34,965 nt of DNA from Nitrospiria bacterium (GTDB lineage: Bacteria; Nitrospirota; RBG-16-64-22): positions 1 through 34,965 of the forward strand of contig CAKKSE010000148.1 of the NCBI GenBank assembly GCA_919903025.1. Direction: 5' to 3'. A model generated the notes under the pieces. That model was given only the letters and a program-made list of their open reading frames with translations. It searched no databases and was not told where the DNA came from. Below, one piece after another: positions 24,706 through 31,021 of the stretch. The stretch's first letter is position 1. Each line of letters begins with the position of its first letter. Both the position numbers and the translations under genes were made by a program.

Positions 24706-24885
24706 TTACTTTTTCGCTAGAACCTGCTTCTCGCTCATCCTCGCCCGGTTGGTCATGATCACCGGATCAAGAACGCAACCACAGAAGATGCAATGCCAAC
24801 CGTAGCACGACAGGCTCAGGCTGTCCTCTTCATGGTTGTGGTACCTCTCCCTTACCATCGAACCTTGGCACTTGGGGCATTTCAT
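24706..24885 (-). CDS. Small zinc-ribbon protein
   Basis: This 59-residue gene starts at an ATG with AAGGAG seven bases upstream. The product starts MKCPKCQGSMVRERYHNHEE and continues with CYGWHCIFCGCVLDPVI. The two cysteine pairs (CPKC at 3-6 and CIFC at 32-35, with further Cys27 and Cys37) form a clear zinc-ribbon. The pattern CPKC...GW.C..CG...DPVI...NR is one I associate with small uncharacterised proteins of environmental bacteria. It may bind DNA, RNA or another protein; function is unknown. It is separated from its neighbours on both sides, with a possible sigma-54 promoter (24988-25002) and a TATAAT upstream. Confidence 0.85.
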   Translation of the reverse strand: MKCPKCQGSMVRERYHNHEEDSLSLSCYGWHCIFCGCVLDPVIMTNRARMSEKQVLAKK

Positions 24886-24903
24886 TGGCTTTCTCCTTCC
24901 GAT

Positions 24904-24928
24904 GCGAGCCCCGCGCGACGGGGTCTCG
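24904..24928 (-). other. Hairpin in the leader of the zinc-ribbon gene
   Basis: On the minus strand CGAGACCCC and GGGGCTCG pair around a seven-base loop. The hairpin lies between the TATAAT at 24934-24939 and the ribosome site, with no T-run following. A role in leader stability or regulation is possible. Confidence 0.45.
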
Positions 24929-24933
24929 GATCA

Positions 24934-24939
24934 TTATAA
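24934..24939 (-). promoter_or_regulatory. Possible -10 element of the zinc-ribbon gene
   Basis: A perfect TATAAT in the context GTTATAATGATCC lies about 50 bases upstream of the ATG. No good -35 is found at 16-18 bases, so it is either a weak or activated sigma-70 promoter. Confidence 0.4.
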
Positions 24940-24987
24940 CAGCAACCGACCTGGCATTATTCCAATTCTGCCACGCGGATAACCTTT

Positions 24988-25002
24988 GCACACCCCGTAC
25001 CA
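24988..25002 (-). promoter_or_regulatory. Candidate sigma-54 promoter of the zinc-ribbon gene
   Basis: On the minus strand TGGTAC-GGGGT-GTGC keeps the GG and GC at the correct ten-base spacing with two departures from the consensus. A gene for a receiver-less sigma-54 activator ends just upstream, which makes a regulatory link plausible. Confidence 0.5.
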
Positions 25003-25252
25003 TGCCGGCAAATGCACGAATCCGCTATATTATCAATATGTTATACTTAAACAGGACGTCTAGGTCGTCCAACAACGCGTTTCGATATTGAAACATGGCG
25101 CTGGGTAGAACGCCGTTTTCGGACGTAACTATGCTATTTTTCTGGGATAGCGCCGCGTCACGAAGTTGAAACGAGCCGTCAGAGAAATGGATGCAGGGGC
25201 TGAGCGGTGGTTGCGACGGAGGGATCTCTGTAACTATTTGCTCGGAAAGGGA
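25003..25252. other. Intergenic region, relatively AT-rich
   Basis: About 250 bp between the PAS-type activator stop and the candidate sigma-54 promoter contain no supported gene. The part 25020-25150 is clearly richer in A and T than the rest of the window (for example CTATATTATCAATATGTTATACTTAA), as expected for an upstream activating or bending region. A plus-strand reading frame at 24885-25091 covers the ribosome site of the zinc-ribbon gene and has no family likeness. Confidence 0.4.
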
Positions 25253-26647
25253 TTATGGCCGATTGGGCCGATCTATACCCAATTCCCTCATTCGACGCCA
25301 AAGAGTTGACCGGCTCATGCCGAGCCTCTTGGCCGTGGGAATGATGTTCCACCCGGACTGGTCCAGCGCCCTCTTGATGAGTTCGCGCTCGAGCGACCTG
25401 AAAGGATGCGGCTCCCGCAAGGCCACGTCGATGACGCTGGCGTTCGGATGGTAGATCGTCAAGGGAAGGTCCTCGGGCAGGATCGTGTTCCCGTCACAGC
25501 AGGCGAAGGCATGCTCGATGACGTTCTGGAGTTCGCGGATGTTTCCGGGATAGTCGTAGTTGAGAAGGAACTTCATGGCCTCCGGGGAGATGTTGTTGAT
25601 CTTCGCCGGATGAGTCTCCTGGAAGCGAGAGACGAAGTGGCGGATGAGAAGCGGGATATCGTCCCGCCTCTCCCGGAGCGGCGGCAAAGGGATCGGCACG
25701 ACATTGAGCCGGTAGAACAGATCCTTCCTGAACTCTCCGGTCTCGACGGCGCGCGCAAGGTCCTTGTTCGTCGCCGCGATGAGCCGGACGTCCGCCTTGA
25801 TCCGCCGGGAGTCGCCGACCCGCTCGAACTCGCCGTTCTCCAGCACGCGCAACAGCTTGGCCTGCGTCTTCGGGGGGATCTCCCCCGCCTCGTCGAGGAA
25901 GAGGGTCCCCCCGTCGGCCATCTCGAACCGGCCCACCTTGTCGGCGATCGCCCCCGTGAAAGCGCCGCGGACGTGGCCGAACAGCTCGCTCTCGATGAGT
26001 CCCTCGGAGAGCGCCGCGCAGTTGACCTTTACCAGCGGCCGGCCTTTCCGCGGGGAATGCCGGTGGATGGCCTCGGCGATCAGTTCCTTGCCCGTGCCGG
26101 ATTCACCCGTGATCAGGACGGTCGACCGCGTCTGGGCGATCTGCGGAATGACGCCCAGGATCTGGGCCATCCGGCCGTTCTTCGAGACGATCCCGTGGGT
26201 CTCCGCGCTCCCGTTGGGGCGGGCCGACAGTTCCTTGATGAGCGAGATGTCGCGGAAGATCTCGACGCCGCCGATCACCTCCCCCGACTCGTTCCGGATG
26301 AGGGCCGTCGACAGAGAGACGGGGATCTCCGTCCCCGCCTGCGTCCGAAGGACCGTCTCGAAGTTGGCCAGCGGCTCCCCCCGGTCGATCGTCCGGCGAA
26401 GGACGCATCCGCCCATGCAGGCGTGCGTCCGCACCATCTCCCGGCAGGGGCGGCCGAAGATCTCGATCCGCTCGCCGCACCCCAACAGCTCCTTGGCCGC
26501 GCGGTTCATGTAGAGAAGCTGGTAGTCGAGCGAGACGGCCACGATCCCGTCGGCGATCGAGTCGAAGATGATCTGATGGTCCAGCCGGTCGAGGATCGGG
26601 CGGGGCGGGGCGGACGAAAGAGAAGCGTCCGTTCGGGCGATATTCAT
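25253..26647 (-). CDS. PAS-domain sigma-54-dependent transcriptional activator
   Basis: This 464-residue activator lacks a receiver. Instead it has an N-terminal PAS domain (about 20-140, IIFDSIADGIVAVSLDYQLLYMNRAAKELLG). Within and after the PAS fold are Cys57, Cys68, Cys77 and Cys81 (GRPCREMVRTHACMGGCVLR), a cluster that could bind a metal or sense redox state. The AAA+ domain has Walker A GESGTGKE (181-188) and GAFTGA (228-233). A Fis-type helix-turn-helix ends the protein (NIIPTAKRLGMSRSTLWRRMREL). PAS-type activators respond to small ligands or redox; the signal here is unknown. A possible target is the sigma-54-like promoter 250 bp downstream. It lies after gcvPB on the same strand but has its own TATAAT. 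Confidence 0.92.
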   Translation of the reverse strand: MNIARTDASLSSAPPRPILDRLDHQIIFDSIADGIVAVSLDYQLLYMNRAAKELLGCGERIEIFGRPCREMVRTHACMGGCVLRRTIDRGEPLANFETVLRTQAGTEIPVSLSTALIRNESGEVIGGVEIFRDISLIKELSARPNGSAETHGIVSKNGRMAQILGVIPQIAQTRSTVLITGESGTGKELIAEAIHRHSPRKGRPLVKVNCAALSEGLIESELFGHVRGAFTGAIADKVGRFEMADGGTLFLDEAGEIPPKTQAKLLRVLENGEFERVGDSRRIKADVRLIAATNKDLARAVETGEFRKDLFYRLNVVPIPLPPLRERRDDIPLLIRHFVSRFQETHPAKINNISPEAMKFLLNYDYPGNIRELQNVIEHAFACCDGNTILPEDLPLTIYHPNASVIDVALREPHPFRSLERELIKRALDQSGWNIIPTAKRLGMSRSTLWRRMRELGIDRPNRP

Positions 26648-26653
26648 GGCTCC

Positions 26654-26659
26654 ATTATA
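26654..26659 (-). promoter_or_regulatory. -10 element directly before the PAS activator start codon
   Basis: TATAAT lies six bases upstream of the ATG (TATAATGGAGCCATG), so a transcript from it would begin at or very near the start codon. A weak TTGCGG is 19 bases upstream. GGAG is only two bases from the ATG and therefore is a poor ribosome site. Confidence 0.45.
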
Positions 26660-26715
26660 GGAACCACGCTCGGCCGGCCCGCAACAGGAATCTCAGCGGC
26701 GGAAGCCGATAAGGT

Positions 26716-28200
26716 TCAGCCCGCTTTCCACCTCAGATCCGGCTCGCGGACGGCGCGGGTGTCGTCGAGCCTGCGGACGGGGGTGGTGTGGGGAGCGGTC
26801 CTGACGACGTCGGGGTTATTCTCGGCCTCGTCGGCGATGGCGGTCATCGCGTCGACGAACCGGTCGATCTCCTCCCTGCTCTCCGTCTCCACCGGCTCGA
26901 TCATCAGGGCTTCTTCGACGACGAGCGGGAAGTAGACGGTCGGGGCGTAGAAGCCGTAGTCGAGGAGGCGCTTGGCGATGTCGCGCGCCTTGACGCCGTG
27001 GGCCGCCTGGTTCCTGGCCGAGAAGACGGCCTCGTGCTGACAGATCCGGTCGTAGGGAAGATGATATCGGCCGCGGAGCTTGACGCGGAGGTAGTTGGCG
27101 TTGAGCGTCGCGATCTCCGCGACCCGCCTCAAGCCCTCCGCGCCGAGGGATCGGATGTACGCATACGCCCGGATGAGGATGCCGACGTTCCCGTAGAAAG
27201 CGTGGACCTTCCCGATCGACTTCGGCCGGTCCCAATCGAGCCGGTATCGGTCTCCCTCCTTTTCAACCAGAGGAACGGGGAGATACGGAACGAGCGATTC
27301 CGCGACCCCAACCGGGCCCGCGCCCGGCCCGCCTCCGCCGTGCGGCGTGGAGAAGGTCTTGTGGAGGTTGAAGTGGACGACGTCGAACCCCATCTCGGCG
27401 GGGCGCGCGACGCCCAGGAAGGCGTTCAGGTTCGCGCCGTCGAGGTACATGAACCCCCCGGCCTCGTGGACGATCCGGGCGATCTCGACGACGTTCTCCT
27501 CGAAGAGGCCGAGCGTGTTCGGGTTGGTGAGCATGAAGGCGGCCGTCTCGGAGGAGACTTTCTTCCGGAGGCCGTCCAGATCGACCAGGCCGCGGCCGTC
27601 CGACTTCACCTCGATCATCTCAAACCCGGCGATGGCCGCCGACGCGGGGTTCGTCCCGTGGGCGGAGTCAGGGATCAGAACGATGCGCCGCGGCTTCTCT
27701 CCGGGTGATTGGCCCCGTTCCGCGAGCGCCTTCCGGATCATGAGCATGGCCGTGAACTCGCCGTGTGCCCCGGCCGCCGGCTGGAGCGTCACCCTCGCCA
27801 TACCGGAGAGCTCGCAGAGCGAACGTTCGAGACGATGGAGAAGCTCCAGCAATCCCTGGATGTCGTCCTCGCTCTGAAGCGGATGGACGCCGGCGAGACC
27901 GGCCAGCCGCGCCGCCTCCTCGTTCACCTTGGGGTTGTACTTCATCGTGCAGGAGCCGAGCGGATAGAAGCCGGTATCGACGCCGAAGGAGCGGGTGGAG
28001 AGCTTTGTGTAATGCCGGACGACGTCGATCTCGGAGACTTCGGGAAGGGCCGGGGCGTCATCGGCCAGATGGCCGGAGAAGATCTCCCCCAGCGGCTTTT
28101 CCGGGACATCCAGCACGGGCAGACGGAACGCCCGCCGTCCGGGCCGGGACAGCTCGAAGATCGTCGAAACGGACGCCGTTCTCGGATCGACGTCAGGCAT
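26716..28200 (-). CDS. gcvPB: Glycine dehydrogenase (decarboxylating) subunit 2, P-protein beta
   Basis: GcvPB is the PLP-binding subunit of the two-subunit P protein, which decarboxylates glycine and passes the aminomethyl group to the lipoyl group of GcvH. The 494-residue product has the family's usual length. The PLP lysine lies in [18 protein letters not shown] (Lys about 281). Conserved [14 protein letters not shown] and [17 protein letters not shown] segments are present. The ATG at 28200 has GGAGG eight bases upstream; a TTG one codon earlier is less likely. It lies 27 bp after gcvPA. Confidence 0.96.
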   Translation of the reverse strand: MPDVDPRTASVSTIFELSRPGRRAFRLPVLDVPEKPLGEIFSGHLADDAPALPEVSEIDVVRHYTKLSTRSFGVDTGFYPLGSCTMKYNPKVNEEAARLAGLAGVHPLQSEDDIQGLLELLHRLERSLCELSGMARVTLQPAAGAHGEFTAMLMIRKALAERGQSPGEKPRRIVLIPDSAHGTNPASAAIAGFEMIEVKSDGRGLVDLDGLRKKVSSETAAFMLTNPNTLGLFEENVVEIARIVHEAGGFMYLDGANLNAFLGVARPAEMGFDVVHFNLHKTFSTPHGGGGPGAGPVGVAESLVPYLPVPLVEKEGDRYRLDWDRPKSIGKVHAFYGNVGILIRAYAYIRSLGAEGLRRVAEIATLNANYLRVKLRGRYHLPYDRICQHEAVFSARNQAAHGVKARDIAKRLLDYGFYAPTVYFPLVVEEALMIEPVETESREEIDRFVDAMTAIADEAENNPDVVRTAPHTTPVRRLDDTRAVREPDLRWKAG

Positions 28201-28218
28201 CAATCAACCCTCCTCGTC

Positions 28219-28303
28219 CCCCTCACCCTACCCTCTCCCCAAGGGGAGATGGGTCTCTCTTTTGTCCCCTCCCCCTTGACGGGGGAGGGCCAGGGTGGGG
28301 GTG
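28219..28303. repeat. REP-like palindromes at the end of gcvPA
   Basis: Two related palindromes lie in tandem. The left is CCCTCACCCTACCCTCTCCCCAAGGGGAGA and the right is CCCCTCCCCCTTGACGGGGGAGGGCCAGGGTGGGGGTG. They encode the last ~25 residues of GcvPA (LTPTLALPRQGGG, then LPLGRG) and the stop codon, and reach the gcvPA-gcvPB spacer. Confidence 0.8.
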
Positions 28304-29664
28304 AGCTTGCGCTTGGAAACAACAGCCGAGACGACATCGACCATCCGGTCGATTTCTTCCCGCGTCCGCTTCTCCGTCACGGCGACGAGCCAGAGTCCCT
28401 TCATCTTCTTGTCCAGGGTCCCGGCGTCGAGGCCGCCGACGATCCCGGCTTTTGAGAGCGCCCTGTTCAGGACCGCGGGCCGGACCGGCGTCCGGACGGC
28501 GAACTCCTTGAAGAAAGGAACGCCGGGGAACGCGAGTGAAAACCCCGGAATCGCCGAGAGGCGTTCGGCGGCGTAGCGGGCCTTCTGCGCGCACTGGACG
28601 GCTGTCTCACGCAGACCGCCCTTCCCCAGGGCCGCCATGTGGATCGTCGCCGTGAGCGCGACGAGCGCCTGGTTCGTGCAGATGTTCGAGGTTGCCCGCG
28701 CCCGGCGGATGTGCTGTTCCCGCGTCTGGAACGTTAGGACGTAGCCGCGCCGGCCCTCCGCGTCGACCGTTGCGCCGACGATCCGCCCGGGCATCTGCCG
28801 GATGTCTTTCATCCGAGCGGCCAGAAAACCGAGATACGGCCCGCCGCCGGACATCGGGATCCCCAGGCTCTGCCCCTCTCCCACGACGATATCGGCCCCC
28901 AGGTCGCCCGGCCTCTTGAGGAGACCCATGGCGACGGGATCGAGGGAGACGACGACGCGCGCGCCTCTCTCGCGGGCGATGGAGATGATTTCCGTCAGCG
29001 GCTCCAGGTTCCCCAGCCAGTTGGGATACTGGACGAGAACGCAGGCCGTCTTGGACGATACCCTCTTCCCGAGGTCGGTCAGATCGACGGCGCCGCCATC
29101 CATGCGCGCGTCGACAACCTGAACGGGGAGCCCTTCCACGTATGTTTCGAGGACCCGCCGGTACAGCGGGTTCACGCCCGGAAGGACGACGACCCTGTGC
29201 CTGTCGTCCGCCGCCAGGCGGAGGGCCATCATCGCTCCTTCGGCGACAGCGGAGCCGCCGTCGTACAAGGACGCGTTGGCGGCCTCCATGCCCGTCAGTT
29301 CGCAGACCATCGTCTGAAACTCGTAGATCGTCTGCAGGACGCCCTGGCTGATCTCGGCCTGGTACGGCGTGTAAGAGGTGACGAACTCCGACCGGCCCGC
29401 GAGAGCGGGCACGACGGAAGGAATGGCGTGATCGTAGATCCCGCCGCCGAGGAAGGAGGACCTCGATCCCGCGGCGCGGTTCCTGTCCGCCAGCGCCGAG
29501 ATGTCCCGCAGGACTTCGATTTCGGACTCGGCCGGAGGAAGATCGAGCGGCCGCGCAAGCCGGAGACCTTCGGGGATCGCGCCGAAGAGATCCTCGATGC
29601 GGGAAACGCCGACCGCCGCCAGCATCGCCTGGATGTCGTCTTGTGTGTGGGGAATGTAGGTCAT
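28228..29664 (-). CDS. gcvPA: Glycine dehydrogenase (decarboxylating) subunit 1, P-protein alpha
   Basis: GcvPA is the partner subunit of GcvPB in the glycine cleavage P protein. Starting at the ATG at 29664 (GAGG eight bases upstream) gives 478 residues beginning MTYIPHTQDDIQAML, the conserved start. A longer reading to 29742 would add 26 residues made of TTCACC repeat (SPIHPFTE) and was rejected. Family motifs include GGGIYDHAIPSVVPAL, TSYTPYQAEISQGVLQTIYEFQTMVCELTGMEAANASLYDGG. The usual length is about 445-450; the extra C-terminal residues after VVSAVVSKRK come from REP-like sequence. Confidence 0.95.
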   Translation of the reverse strand: MTYIPHTQDDIQAMLAAVGVSRIEDLFGAIPEGLRLARPLDLPPAESEIEVLRDISALADRNRAAGSRSSFLGGGIYDHAIPSVVPALAGRSEFVTSYTPYQAEISQGVLQTIYEFQTMVCELTGMEAANASLYDGGSAVAEGAMMALRLAADDRHRVVVLPGVNPLYRRVLETYVEGLPVQVVDARMDGGAVDLTDLGKRVSSKTACVLVQYPNWLGNLEPLTEIISIARERGARVVVSLDPVAMGLLKRPGDLGADIVVGEGQSLGIPMSGGGPYLGFLAARMKDIRQMPGRIVGATVDAEGRRGYVLTFQTREQHIRRARATSNICTNQALVALTATIHMAALGKGGLRETAVQCAQKARYAAERLSAIPGFSLAFPGVPFFKEFAVRTPVRPAVLNRALSKAGIVGGLDAGTLDKKMKGLWLVAVTEKRTREEIDRMVDVVSAVVSKRKLTPTLALPRQGGGDKRETHLPLGRG

Positions 29665-29674
29665 CAGAGGAACC

Positions 29675-29765
29675 TCGGTGAATGGGTGAATCGGTGAATC
29701 GCTTTCAGGAACAGCCGTGCGGGCCTGACCCTCTTCACCCATTCACCTATTCACCGATTCACCTT
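29675..29765. repeat. Inverted pair of TTCACC octamer arrays between gcvT and gcvPA
   Basis: The array GGTGAATGGGTGAATCGGTGAATC lies on the plus strand at 29677-29700, and its inverse TTCACCCATTCACCTATTCACCGATTCACC at about 29736-29763. Together they can form a stem of about 25 bp with a loop of about 35 bases. The right array encodes the last residues (VNR) and stop of gcvT. Confidence 0.8.
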
Positions 29766-30863
29766 CTTATAGAACGGCATCGTCACGATGTTCGCGAGGC
29801 CGGCCTTGCCGCGGATGTCGATCCAGACCTCCATCCCCGGCTTCGAGTATTTCGCCGCCACGTACCCCATGCCGATCGGCTTCCGGAGCGTGGGAGAAAT
29901 GTTCCCCGACGTCACCTCTCCGATCGTCGATCCGTTCGAGTGAATCGAGTACCCTTCGCGCGGGATTCCCTGCTCCACGGAAAGCATCTCGAAGCCGACC
30001 AGCACACGGCTCGGCGCCGCCGCCGTCTGCGCCTCCAGAGCCGACCGGCCGACGAACTCCCCCTTCTTGAAGCTCACGCCCCGCAGGAGGCCCGCTTCGA
30101 CCGGCGTCGTGCGCTCGTTCAGCTCGTGGCCGTAAAGCGGGAACCCCATCTCCAGGCGGAGCAGGTCTCGAGCCGAAAGTCCGGCCGGAACCAGGCCGTT
30201 GAACTCCCCCGCCTCCATGAGGCTGTCCCACAGCTCCGCGGCCTTTGGGCCGGGCATCCAAATCTCGTACCCGCGCTCGCCCGTGTACCCCGTCCGGGCG
30301 AGCCAGGTCTTCTCGCCCATGATCGTCGTCCGGCGGATGTGGTAGAGGGCAAGCTTCTTGAGGTCGAAATCGACGAACGTCTGCAGGATGAGGAAGGAGG
30401 ACGGCCCCTGAAGGGCGATCAGGGCGTCTCGCGCCGTGACGTCTTCCACGAACGAGGCGTCTCCCCCGTGCTTCCCGAACCAGCGCGCGAGCTTCTCGCT
30501 GTTCGATGCGTTGCAGCAGACGATATAGAGGAGCGGCTCCGCCCGGTAGATGACGATGTCGTCGAGGATCCCCCCGTCGGGATTGAGGACGAACGAGTAG
30601 TGCGCCTGCCCGGTCTTGAGCGCCGCCACGTCGTTCGACGTGACCACGTCGAGGAACTCCTTGGCCCGCGGCCCGCGGACCTCGATCCGGCCCAGGTGCG
30701 AGACGTCGGTCAGCCCCGCCGCCGTCCGCACGGCCTTGACCTCGTCCGCCGCGCGCTGGTATTGGAGGGGCATCTCCCATCCCGAGAAGTCGACGAGCTT
30801 CGCCCCGGCCGCCTGATGGACGGCGTAGAGCGGCGTTCGTTTGAGCGTTGATTCCCGCGTCAT
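29751..30863 (-). CDS. gcvT: Aminomethyltransferase (glycine cleavage T protein)
   Basis: GcvT transfers the methylene group from aminomethyl-lipoyl GcvH to tetrahydrofolate, releasing ammonia. The 370-residue product has the family length. The N-terminal part includes HQAAGAKLVDFSGWEMPLQY. The catalytic aspartate pair is in NPDGGILDDIVIY. Further conserved blocks are TGYTGERGYEIW and LGFEML/GEVTSGNISPTLRKPIGMGYV (C-terminal barrel). The ATG at 30863 has no strong ribosome site. It is followed directly by gcvPA with no gcvH between them. Confidence 0.96.
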   Translation of the reverse strand: MTRESTLKRTPLYAVHQAAGAKLVDFSGWEMPLQYQRAADEVKAVRTAAGLTDVSHLGRIEVRGPRAKEFLDVVTSNDVAALKTGQAHYSFVLNPDGGILDDIVIYRAEPLLYIVCCNASNSEKLARWFGKHGGDASFVEDVTARDALIALQGPSSFLILQTFVDFDLKKLALYHIRRTTIMGEKTWLARTGYTGERGYEIWMPGPKAAELWDSLMEAGEFNGLVPAGLSARDLLRLEMGFPLYGHELNERTTPVEAGLLRGVSFKKGEFVGRSALEAQTAAAPSRVLVGFEMLSVEQGIPREGYSIHSNGSTIGEVTSGNISPTLRKPIGMGYVAAKYSKPGMEVWIDIRGKAGLANIVTMPFYKKVNR

Positions 30864-30916
30864 CGTGATTGAGTCCGGATTAACCGACGACCTAGTAAAA
30901 ACCCGTGGATTCTAGG

Positions 30917-30975
30917 AAAAAAAGGGCGGGACGAGACCCCGCGGACAAGCGGGTGGAACTATACAAATTCCGCCC
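30917..30975 (-). terminator. Probable intrinsic terminator after the 610-residue protein gene
   Basis: On the minus strand GGGCGG (30970-30975) and CCGCCC (30924-30929) form an outer stem, with an inner hairpin CCCGC...GCGGG, followed by seven T residues (30917-30923). It lies about 45 bp after the stop at 31022 and separates that unit from gcvT. The loop is large, so strength is uncertain. Confidence 0.6.
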
Positions 30976-31021
30976 CGGCGAGTCCACGGGAAAATAAACG
31001 GGAAGGGGCGTCCGAACCGCT

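Noticed and set aside
24885-25091. Plus-strand gene of 68 codons
   Set aside because: It covers the ribosome site and leader of the zinc-ribbon gene, has no ribosome site of its own and no family likeness.
28228-28310. Frameshift or sequencing error at the end of gcvPA
   Set aside because: The extra C-terminal residues are fully explained by read-through into REP-like sequence; the conserved domain is complete before it.
30864-31021. Glycine riboswitch upstream of gcvT
   Set aside because: No tandem glycine aptamer cores are visible in the 158-bp spacer, and most of it is occupied by a terminator-like hairpin.
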